DNA of 6,566 bases from DASZHJ01 sp035263705 (GTDB taxonomy: Bacteria; Pseudomonadota; Alphaproteobacteria; ATCC43930; CGMCC-115725): assembly GCA_035263705.1 (NCBI GenBank), contig DATFRA010000406.1, forward strand, positions 1 through 6,566, read 5' to 3'. Positions 1-5,765 of this stretch are shown here, in pieces (position 1 is the first letter of the stretch; each line of letters starts with the position of its first letter). The position numbers were made by a program, and so were the translations under genes. Below the pieces are notes generated by a model. That model searched no databases, was not told where the DNA came from, and saw nothing but the letters and a program-made list of their open reading frames with translations.

Positions 1-160
1 TCTGAAGTTTGGCCCTGGCAATGCCTTCCTCCTCTTCGGGCGAGGCATGGCAAGGCAGAAGCTGGGCGACGCGGAGGGGGGCGAAGCGGACATGGCCGAA
101 GCCACACGGATCAAGAAGAACATCGCGGGAGTATGGGCTGATTACGGGTTGACGCCTTGA
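1..160 (+). CDS. C-terminal end of a TPR-like repeat protein (5' end outside window)
   Basis: The reading frame starting at base 2 is open to a TGA at 158-160 and gives 52 residues, beginning LKFGPGNAFLLFGRGMARQK and ending WADYGLTP. The stretch FGRGMARQKLGD followed by GGEADMAEA fits the two-helix pattern of a tetratricopeptide repeat: small residues at the usual positions, an 'LGD' turn, then 'A-AD---A'. It resembles the last repeat of many alphaproteobacterial TPR proteins, which often close with a short 'YG' tail. TPR units are protein-protein interaction scaffolds, so the role of the whole protein cannot be told from this end. It points the same way as the oxidoreductase gene but lies 105 bp from it, so co-transcription is possible but not shown. 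The assignment rests on one repeat and is moderate; that this is a real gene end is likelier. Confidence 0.6.
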   Translation, partial: LKFGPGNAFLLFGRGMARQKLGDAEGGEADMAEATRIKKNIAGVWADYGLTP

Positions 161-265
161 TGCCGGACCCGGTATTTCCCCGCGCCGCCGCAGCCGCATC
201 CTGATTCCGCTTTGCCCGAAATCATTCTAGAGTGTCCGTCAATCCAACGCGCTCGAGACCAGCAC

Positions 266-1345
266 ATGAGCGACACCGCGCTCGAATTCGGCATGCAGTT
301 CTTCCCGGATATCGGGCCGGAACTGAAATCGGCGGCAGAGTACTTCGACGAGTCCCTCCGCCTGATCGATTTCTGCGATCCCTATGGCTGGGGCCATGTC
401 CGCACGGTCGAGCATTATTTTCATCCCTACGGCGGCTACTCGCCCAATCCGATCGTATTCCTGACTGCGGCGTCCCAGCGCACCAAGAAGGCGCGGCTCA
501 TCACCGGGGCTGTGCTGCCGATCTTCAACAGCCCGCTCAAGCTTGCGGGCGAGATCGGCATGCTCGACGCGATCTCGGGCGGCCGGCTCGAGGTGGGCTT
601 CGCCCGCGCCTTCCTGCCGCACGAGTTCGCGCGCTTCGGCGTCAGCGTCAACGAGAGCAAGGCACGCTTCGCCGAGGGCATGGAGCAGGTGCGCCAGCTC
701 CTGGAGCAGGAGAAGGTTGCCTCAGACGGCCAATTCCATAAATTCCCGCCGACCACGTCGCTGCCGCGGCCGACCCAGAAGCCCCGCCCTCAGTTCTGGA
801 TCGCCGCCATCGCGACACCCGAGAGCTTCGAGAACGCCGGCAGGCTCGGCCACTGGATCATGGCGATTCCCATGGCCGGCGGCATGATGGCGGACCTGGT
901 CGGCCGCTATCGCGAGGGCTGGCGCTCGGGCGGACACAAGGGCAAGGGCCGCGTCATGCTGGCCTTCCACATGCTCTGCCACGAGAACCGCGAGGAGGCC
1001 GCCGCGATCGCGCGCGAGCCCCTCAACCGGTATCTGCGCTCTCTCGTGGAGGCGGCCTCCGATTGGACCACCGGCATGTCCTCGGCGGATTATCCCGGCT
1101 ACGACAAGATCATCGAGGGGCTGAGCCGCCAGACCTTCGAGAGCCAGCGCGCCTCGGGCGCCGCGTGGGTCGGCACGCCCGCGGACATCGTCGAGCAGGC
1201 GCACGAATACCACCGCAAGGTCGGCGGCTTCGAGAGCGCGTCGCTGCAGGTGAATTTCAACACCGTCAGCTACGAGCACGCCGCGCACTCTGTGCGGCTC
1301 TTCAGCGAGAAAGTGATTCCACGGTTTGCCCGTTTGGAAGACTAA
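266..1345 (+). CDS. LLM class flavin-dependent oxidoreductase (luciferase-like monooxygenase)
   Basis: This 359-residue protein belongs to the bacterial luciferase-like superfamily: cytoplasmic TIM-barrel enzymes that use reduced FMN (or F420) to oxygenate or oxidise small organic molecules. Visible marks are the N-terminal strand LEFGMQFFPD (residues 6-15), the VEHYF segment (48-52, equivalent to the family's 'EHHF'), the NSPLKLAGEIGMLDAISGGRLEVGFARA block (about 88-115), which is the most typical stretch of the family, and a 'PRPQFWIAA' strand in the middle. Length is normal. I chose the ATG at 266, giving MSDTALEFG, over a TTG at 212, because the family usually starts a few residues before this first strand; the 18 extra residues from the TTG look like non-coding sequence. 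No strong ribosome binding site precedes either start. Its TAA overlaps the ATG of the binding-protein gene (TAATG), which implies one transcript and coupled translation. The substrate is unknown; superfamily assignment is secure. Confidence 0.9.
   Translation: MSDTALEFGMQFFPDIGPELKSAAEYFDESLRLIDFCDPYGWGHVRTVEHYFHPYGGYSPNPIVFLTAASQRTKKARLITGAVLPIFNSPLKLAGEIGMLDAISGGRLEVGFARAFLPHEFARFGVSVNESKARFAEGMEQVRQLLEQEKVASDGQFHKFPPTTSLPRPTQKPRPQFWIAAIATPESFENAGRLGHWIMAIPMAGGMMADLVGRYREGWRSGGHKGKGRVMLAFHMLCHENREEAAAIAREPLNRYLRSLVEAASDWTTGMSSADYPGYDKIIEGLSRQTFESQRASGAAWVGTPADIVEQAHEYHRKVGGFESASLQVNFNTVSYEHAAHSVRLFSEKVIPRFARLED
1336..1340 (+). promoter_or_regulatory. Ribosome binding site GGAAG for the binding-protein ATG at 1345
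   Basis: GGAAG lies four bases before the ATG at 1345 and inside the last codons of the oxidoreductase gene. Together with the TAATG stop/start overlap it supports initiation at 1345. That choice matters, because a start here means the palindromic repeat that follows is translated. Confidence 0.55.
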
Positions 1346-3135
1346 TGCTGCGTCCTTCGACGCGGTCGCTACGCTCGCTTGCTCAGGATGAGGTGCTTTC
1401 TTTTTTGCAAGGACCGATTTCCCTCATTCTGAGCAAGGGCCGACAGGCCCGCGGCGAAGGACGCACCATTTCGAGGCAAGCCTGTCTTCTTGCCCTCGCG
1501 ACGCTCCTTGCGTTCTCGGCGCCCGCGCTCGCGCGCGAGCAGCTGGTGATCGGCGTGAGCCAGTTCCCGCCGACACTCAATCCGTCGATCGATGCGGTGC
1601 TCGCCAAGAGCTACGTGCTCGGCATGGCACGGCGGCCGATCACGGCGTTCGATGCGCGTTGGCAGCTCGTCTGCATGCTCTGCGTAACCTTGCCGAGCTT
1701 CGAGAACAGGCTTGCCGAGCGCGTCGCGCTTCCCAATGGGAAAGAAGGCGTACGCCTCACCTATACGCTGCAGCCCAACGCCACTTGGGGCGACGGGGTG
1801 CCCGTCAGCACCGAGGACGTGCTCTTCACCTACGAGGTTGGCAAGCACCCCAAGAGCGGCATCTCCAACGCCGAGCTCTACCGCCGGATCGTCGACATCC
1901 ACGCGATCGACGCCAAGACCTTCAGCCTGACCCAGGACCGCATCGACTACGAGTACCAGGGGCTCGGCGATTTCGAGGTACTGCCGGCGCATATCGAGCG
2001 CGCGGCCTTCGCCGACCCCGCGAACTACCGCTTCCGCACGCGCTACGACACCGATCCCACGAACCCCGGCCTTTATTTCGGACCCTATCGCATCACCGAG
2101 CTGGTGCCGGGCTCGCGCGTGGTGCTCGAGCGCAACCCGACCTGGTGGGGCCAGCCGCCCGCCTTCGAGCGCGTCGTCGTCTCCGTGGTCGAGAACACCG
2201 CGGCGCTCGAGGCGAACCTGCTCGCGGGCTCGATCGACATGGTCCCCGGCGAGGTCGGGCAGATCTCGGTCGATCAGGCGCTCGCCTTCGAGCGGCGCCA
2301 CAGCGACCGGTTCGTGGTGGTGACGAAGCCCGGCCTCTTCTACGAGCACCTGGCGCCCAACCTGGACAATCCCATCCTGGCGGACCTGCGCGTGCGGCAG
2401 GCGCTGCTCCATGGCCTCGACCGCGCCGGCATCAACGAGGCGATGTACGGCGGCAAGCAGCCAGTCGCGGACACGATCGTGCATCCGCTCGACTGGGTCC
2501 ACGCGGACGACGTTCGCAAGTATCCGTACGACCCCCCTCAGGCCCGCGCGCTGCTGGAGGCCGCGGGCTGGTACGCGAGCGGCGACGGTATCCGCCGCAA
2601 CGCAGGGGGCGAACGGCTCTCGCTCGACCTCGCGACCACCTCGGGCAACCGCACGCGCGAGCTCCTGGAGCAGGTCATGCAGAGCCAGTGGCGCGCGATC
2701 GGCGTCGAGGTGCATCTGCGCAACCAGCCCGCCCGCGTCTTGTTCGGCGAGACCCTGCGCAAGCGCGCCTTCGAGCTCGCGCTCTTCGGCTGGGTGAGCG
2801 CGCCCGAGAACGTGCCGCGAAGCGAGCTCAACTCGGAGGAGATTCCCTCGCTCGAGAACGGCTACCGCGGCCAGAACAACGTGGGCTACCGCAACCCCGA
2901 GATGGACAAGCTCATGGACGAGATCGAGATCACCCTCGACCGCGCCGCGCGCGAGCAGCTCTGGCACCGGCTACAGGGGATCTATGCGGAGACGCTCCCG
3001 GACCTCCCGCTGTTCTTCCGGGCCGACAGCTACGTGCTGCCGAAGTGGCTCGCGGGCCTCGCGCCCACGGGTCACCTCAACGTTTCCACGCTCTGGATCG
3101 AGGATTGGCGCGATACCGAGGCCGCCACTCAGTAG
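1345..3135 (+). CDS. ABC transporter substrate-binding protein, family 5 (peptide/nickel/opine type)
   Basis: This is the periplasmic receptor of a peptide-type ABC importer (SBP_bac_5 fold). From the ATG at 1345 it has 596 residues. Residues 2-41 are encoded by or border the palindromic repeat. A classic Sec signal peptide follows, with R44, a hydrophobic run LLALATLLAF and cleavage after PALA at residue 63. The mature part starts REQLVIGVSQFPPTLNPS and is about 533 residues, normal for the family. Family marks are 'WGDGVPVSTEDVLFTYE', 'YFGPYRITELVPGSRVVLERNPTWWG', 'DLRVRQALLHGLDRAGINEAMYGG' and a C-terminal 'LPDLPLFFRADSYV'. A CxxC pair (C110, C113) could form a disulfide outside the membrane. 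There is no lipobox cysteine. Without the repeat the N-terminus would read MPISRQACLLALATLLAFSA, a normal signal peptide. It is coupled to the oxidoreductase gene upstream and converges on the GST gene. The likely partner permeases begin 744 bp downstream. Ligand unknown; the exact start is the least certain point. Confidence 0.88.
   Translation: MLRPSTRSLRSLAQDEVLSFLQGPISLILSKGRQARGEGRTISRQACLLALATLLAFSAPALAREQLVIGVSQFPPTLNPSIDAVLAKSYVLGMARRPITAFDARWQLVCMLCVTLPSFENRLAERVALPNGKEGVRLTYTLQPNATWGDGVPVSTEDVLFTYEVGKHPKSGISNAELYRRIVDIHAIDAKTFSLTQDRIDYEYQGLGDFEVLPAHIERAAFADPANYRFRTRYDTDPTNPGLYFGPYRITELVPGSRVVLERNPTWWGQPPAFERVVVSVVENTAALEANLLAGSIDMVPGEVGQISVDQALAFERRHSDRFVVVTKPGLFYEHLAPNLDNPILADLRVRQALLHGLDRAGINEAMYGGKQPVADTIVHPLDWVHADDVRKYPYDPPQARALLEAAGWYASGDGIRRNAGGERLSLDLATTSGNRTRELLEQVMQSQWRAIGVEVHLRNQPARVLFGETLRKRAFELALFGWVSAPENVPRSELNSEEIPSLENGYRGQNNVGYRNPEMDKLMDEIEITLDRAAREQLWHRLQGIYAETLPDLPLFFRADSYVLPKWLAGLAPTGHLNVSTLWIEDWRDTEAATQ
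1349..1465. repeat. 117-bp palindromic (REP-like) element inserted in frame in the binding-protein gene
   Basis: The outer arms TGCGTCCTTCG (1349-1359) and CGAAGGACGCA (1455-1465) are exact reverse complements. After one mismatch (1360/1454), CGCGG (1361-1365) pairs with CCGCG (1449-1453). The inner arms CTTGCTCAGGATGAGG (1378-1393) and CCTCATTCTGAGCAAG (1422-1437) match at 15 of 16 positions, the exception being a G-U pair. The middle parts (1366-1377, 1438-1448) do not pair with each other; the right one lies in a small hairpin of its own, GGGCC-GACA-GGCCC at 1437-1450. The loop is 1394-1421 and contains a T-run (1401-1406). From memory, repeats with these end and core motifs are dispersed in intergenic regions of Bradyrhizobium-type genomes. 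Here the element lies inside an open reading frame, is 39 codons long and contains no stop in that frame. No target duplication is evident. Confidence 0.85.
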
Positions 3136-3767
3136 AAGGGCGATGTGATGCCCTCGCCCGCGAAGGCACGCTGCACCGCTGGCCGCGCCGCCACCGTCTC
3201 CATGAGCTTGCCGAGCTTGGGCAAGGTCCGCGCCGGCCGGCCGAAGCCGCGGCTCCAGCGCCCGAGCATCAGAAGATAAGGATCCGCGGCGCTATAGCGG
3301 TTGCCGAGGAGATAAGGCCCCTTCTCGCCGAGGCTCTGCTCGATGGTGTCGAACATCGCGTTCAAATGCTGCTCGGCGTGACGCTTCACGTCGGCGGCAC
3401 CCGCCTCGGTCGAGGCCCAGCGCTGCGGATAATAGTACATAATCATCCCGGCCTGGACCGTGTTGGTCAGATAAATGAGCCACTTGTAGAAATGCGCGCG
3501 CTCGGGCGTGCCGAGCTCCGGCGCGAGCCGCGCCTCGGGATGGCGATCGACGAGATGCAAGCAGATCGCCGCGGTCTCGAAGAGCACGAGGTCGCCATCC
3601 ACTAGGGTCGGAATCCGGCCATGCGGATTGAGCTTCAGGTACTCCGGCGACTTGTGCTGCTGCTTGTCGCGGTCGAGCAGCACCAGCTCGTATGTCGCCC
3701 CGATCTCCTCCAGCAGCATATGCGGCGCGAGATTGGCGTTTCCGGGGTAGTAGTAGAGTTTGTACAT
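3129..3767 (-). CDS. Glutathione S-transferase family protein
   Basis: This 212-residue cytoplasmic protein has the two-domain GST layout: a thioredoxin-like N-terminal domain (about 1-80) and an all-helical C-terminal domain (about 88-205). The N-terminus MYKLYYYPGNANLAPHMLLE matches the beta-class opening, but the beta-class cysteine at position 10 is Asn here. The glutathione-binding marks are present: IP with cis-Pro53 in GRIPTLVDGD, and Glu64-Thr65 in LFETAAICLHL. The C-terminal domain holds 'GPYLLGNRYSAADPYLLML', the conserved N-cap/hydrophobic staple region. The start at 3767 is preferred over an ATG at 3773 because GGAG (3776-3779) lies eight bases from the first but only two from the second. 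The longer open frame back to 3827 has no support. The gene sits between the binding-protein and permease genes on the opposite strand and overlaps the binding-protein gene by 7 bp at the 3' ends. Substrate unknown; it could conjugate or reductively process the imported compound, or be an unrelated neighbour. Confidence 0.9.
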   Translation of the reverse strand: MYKLYYYPGNANLAPHMLLEEIGATYELVLLDRDKQQHKSPEYLKLNPHGRIPTLVDGDLVLFETAAICLHLVDRHPEARLAPELGTPERAHFYKWLIYLTNTVQAGMIMYYYPQRWASTEAGAADVKRHAEQHLNAMFDTIEQSLGEKGPYLLGNRYSAADPYLLMLGRWSRGFGRPARTLPKLGKLMETVAARPAVQRAFAGEGITSPFY

Positions 3768-3775
3768 GAGCATGT

Positions 3776-3779
3776 CTCC
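3776..3779 (-). promoter_or_regulatory. Ribosome binding site GGAG deciding the GST start
   Basis: On the minus strand GGAG is followed after eight bases by the ATG at 3767, an ideal distance. The alternative ATG at 3773 is only two bases away, too close for normal initiation, so the shorter protein starting MYKLYYY is chosen. Confidence 0.6.
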
Positions 3780-3805
3780 GCTGGATGAGATCGGTGCAGT
3801 CGACC

Positions 3806-3811
3806 ATTTTA
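3806..3811 (-). promoter_or_regulatory. Possible -10 box (TAAAAT) for the GST gene
   Basis: In the 112-bp divergent region the minus strand reads TAAAAT, one base from the TATAAT consensus, 38 bases before the GST start codon. This is the only AT-rich patch in the region. A TTGGAA at 3822-3827 resembles a -35 box but leaves only a 10-bp spacer, so a full sigma-70 promoter is not supported. Confidence 0.25.
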
Positions 3812-3827
3812 CCATGCGATGTTCCAA

Positions 3828-3847
3828 TGATGCGCGTCACGCGATCA
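3828..3847. promoter_or_regulatory. Dyad-symmetric candidate operator between GST and permease genes
   Basis: The sequence TGAT-G-CGCGT-C-ACGCG-ATCA is an inverted repeat: CGCGT/ACGCG around a central C, extended by TGAT/ATCA with one extra G on the left side. It lies 33 bp before the permease start and 60 bp before the GST start, so a regulator bound there could act on both genes. No regulator gene is visible in the window. Dyads of this length also occur by chance in GC-rich DNA, so this is only a candidate. Confidence 0.3.
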
Positions 3848-3879
3848 CATCCTAGCCTGCGAGCCCTCTCTTCCAGACC

Positions 3880-4833
3880 ATGACCAGCCACATCATCCGC
3901 CGCCTCATTGAGTCCGTGATCGTCGTGGTCCTGATGTCGTTCGTGATCTATGGGCTCATCGGCTTGATGCCGGGCGACCCGATCGATCTGATGCTGGGAT
4001 CCGATCCCCATCTCACATCCGCGGATGTGGCAAGGCTCAAGGCCCTGATGGGGATCGACCAACCGCTGTTGAAGCGCTATGCCGCCTGGGCAACCGCGGC
4101 GCTCTCGGGCGATCTCGGGTATTCGCGGCTCTACGTCCGGCCGGCGCTCGCGGCGCTGGCGGCGCCCCTGGGCCGGAGCGCGCTCCTCATGGGAATCAGC
4201 TTCGTGCTGACGCTCGCGGTGGCACTGCCGCTCGGCATCGCGGCGGCGCTCAGGCCGCGCTCGCGCCTCGACCAGGCAATCAACTTTCTCTCCTTCGCGA
4301 GCATCTCGCTGCCGAGCTTCTGGATCGGGCTGATGCTGATCCTGGTGTTCGCGGCGACGTTGGGCTGGCTCCCCGCGGGCGGGATCGCCGATGTCGGCGG
4401 CGGCGGACTCGCCGATCGCGCGCGCCATCTGCTGCTGCCGGCGGCGACCCTCACCATCGTGGGCTTCGGTACCTTTGCGCGCTACATGCGCGCGGGGCTC
4501 ATCGACGTGCTCGGCCAGGACTTCATCCGCACCGCGCGCGCCAAGGGCGCGAGCGAGCGCCGGGTCATGCTGGGGCACGCGCTCCGGAACGCGATCACGA
4601 CGGTGGTAACCATCGTGGCGCTCTCCTTCGGCGGCCTGTTCTCGGGCGCGCTGGTGACGGAGACCCTCTTCGCCTATCCCGGCATGGGGAAACTCATCTA
4701 CGACGCCGTGCTCGGAAACGATTACAACCTGGCGCTGGCGGCGCTGCTGCTCGCGACCATCATGACCCTGCTCTCCAACCTCGCGGCCGACATCGCCTAC
4801 GCCGCGATCGATCCGCGGATCACCTATCGATGA
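3880..4833 (+). CDS. ABC transporter permease, DppB/OppB-like
   Basis: This 317-residue inner-membrane protein is one of the two permease halves of a peptide-type ABC importer. It begins with a first membrane helix (about 9-29) followed by the hallmark 'MPGDPIDLMLG' (30-40). A periplasmic region with 'LMGIDQPLLKRYAAWATAALSGDLGYS' comes next, the standard DppB signature. Further helices start near residues 98, 134 and 190, and two more lie near the C-terminus. The cytoplasmic EAA-type loop, DFIRTARAKGASERRVMLGHA (from residue 214), is where the ATPase would dock. It ends in 'IDPRITYR', the usual family ending. An in-frame TAG at 3853-3855 limits the start, and the ATG at 3880 is the only sensible choice, although no clear ribosome binding site precedes it. 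Its last bases overlap the next permease gene by ATGA, so the two are translated together. Its natural receptor is probably the binding protein encoded at 1345-3135. Confidence 0.93.
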   Translation: MTSHIIRRLIESVIVVVLMSFVIYGLIGLMPGDPIDLMLGSDPHLTSADVARLKALMGIDQPLLKRYAAWATAALSGDLGYSRLYVRPALAALAAPLGRSALLMGISFVLTLAVALPLGIAAALRPRSRLDQAINFLSFASISLPSFWIGLMLILVFAATLGWLPAGGIADVGGGGLADRARHLLLPAATLTIVGFGTFARYMRAGLIDVLGQDFIRTARAKGASERRVMLGHALRNAITTVVTIVALSFGGLFSGALVTETLFAYPGMGKLIYDAVLGNDYNLALAALLLATIMTLLSNLAADIAYAAIDPRITYR

Positions 4834-5765
4834 TCGGGATCTCCGCGCGCAACCGGCTCCTCATGCGCCGCTATGCGCAGAACCGCGCGGCCGTGGCGAG
4901 CACCTGGCTCCTGGTGGCGCTTGCTGTCGCCTCGTTCGCGGCAGGCGCGCTCGGCGTCGCCACGGACACGGTCGATCTACATCACCGTCTTGCGGCGCCA
5001 TCCCTCGCCCATCCGCTCGGCACCGACGAACTCGGCCGCGATCTTCTGCTGCGGCTGCTGGAGGGCGGCCGGATCTCGCTCGAGGTCGGCATCGCGGGCG
5101 CGCTCGCCGCCGCGGTGCTGGGCACCGCGATCGGCCTCGTCGCGGGCTATCGCGGCGGGTTGATGGACGCGCTGCTCATGCGCATAACCGATGCGGTGAT
5201 CTCGCTCCCCTTGCTGCCGCTGCTGATCGTGCTCGCCGCCATCGATCTCAGGAAGCTCGGCGTGCCGCCGGAGCTCGCGCGCTCGGAACTCGCGAGCCTC
5301 TACCGCATCGTGGCGCTCGTGGCGCTGGTGGGTTGGACGACGGTAGCGCGGATCGTGCGCGGCGCCACGCTCTCGCTCAAGGTGCAGGATTACGTGCGGG
5401 CCGCGGTCGGGCTCGGCGCCGGCCCCACGCGCGTCATGCTCGTGCACATCCTGCCGAACCTGGCCTCGCCCGTGATCGTGGCGACCGCGCTCTCGATCGG
5501 CAACGTGATCCTGCTGGAATCCGTGCTGAGCTTTCTGGGCCTCGGCATCGCGCCGCCGCTCGCGAGCTGGGGCGCCATGCTCTCGGGCGCGCAGGAGACC
5601 ATCACCATCGCGCCCCTTCTCGCGGTCTATCCGGGCCTGCTCATCTTCCTCGTGGTGGTCGCCTGCAACCTCGTGGGCGACGGCCTCAGGGACGCGCTCG
5701 ATCCGCGCGCGACGGCGTCGAGTACCGCCTACCTCAACACCCGCTCCACCAGCCGGGCCCAGTAG
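4830..5765 (+). CDS. ABC transporter permease, DppC/OppC-like
   Basis: This 311-residue protein is the second permease half. After an N-terminal cytoplasmic stretch rich in Arg and a first membrane helix (about 22-42) comes 'HPLGTDELGRDLLLRLLEGGRISL' (from residue 61), diagnostic of the DppC family. The EAA-type loop is VQDYVRAAVGLGAGPTRVML (from residue 185), followed by 'HILPN'. The typical 'ESVLSFLGLGIAPPLASWGAML' block follows, and then 'NLVGDGLRDALDPRA', where DppC proteins normally end. Here the frame continues for about 17 more residues to AYLNTRSTSRAQ, running over the 3' end of the opposite amidohydrolase gene; this tail looks accidental. The start overlaps the previous stop (ATGA) and needs translational coupling, as no ribosome binding site is obvious. 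No ATPase gene follows, since the next gene is on the other strand. Confidence 0.93.
   Translation: MIGISARNRLLMRRYAQNRAAVASTWLLVALAVASFAAGALGVATDTVDLHHRLAAPSLAHPLGTDELGRDLLLRLLEGGRISLEVGIAGALAAAVLGTAIGLVAGYRGGLMDALLMRITDAVISLPLLPLLIVLAAIDLRKLGVPPELARSELASLYRIVALVALVGWTTVARIVRGATLSLKVQDYVRAAVGLGAGPTRVMLVHILPNLASPVIVATALSIGNVILLESVLSFLGLGIAPPLASWGAMLSGAQETITIAPLLAVYPGLLIFLVVVACNLVGDGLRDALDPRATASSTAYLNTRSTSRAQ

Noticed and set aside
161..180. CCGG...CCGG near 163-172 as a terminator for the upstream TPR gene
   Set aside because: The stem is only four pairs with a two-base loop and no T-run follows.
212..265. TTG start that would lengthen the oxidoreductase by 18 residues
   Set aside because: The added residues do not resemble the family and there is no ribosome binding site; the ATG at 266 fits the usual N-terminus.
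1063..1344. Open frame extending the binding protein 94 codons upstream into the oxidoreductase gene
   Set aside because: It is a shadow frame within a well-supported gene; nothing in it resembles the receptor family, and the coupled ATG at 1345 has its own ribosome binding site.
1397..1406. T-rich run (TTTCTTTTTT) as an intrinsic terminator
   Set aside because: It lies in the loop of the palindromic element, and no strong local stem ends right before it; the large stem would form only after the run has been transcribed.
1659..3605. Long Arg/Ala-rich open frame overlapping the binding protein and GST genes
   Set aside because: It has low-complexity Arg/Ala/Pro content typical of the wrong frame in GC-rich coding DNA, with no recognisable motif, and crosses two well-supported genes.
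3768..3827. Extension of the GST N-terminus to an ATG at 3827
   Set aside because: The additional 20 residues have no GST similarity, and the well-spaced GGAG points to the ATG at 3767.
3292..4578. Minus-strand open frame across the GST and first permease genes
   Set aside because: It is rich in Arg, Glu, His and Gln as expected for antisense of GC-rich membrane-protein genes, and no family is recognisable.
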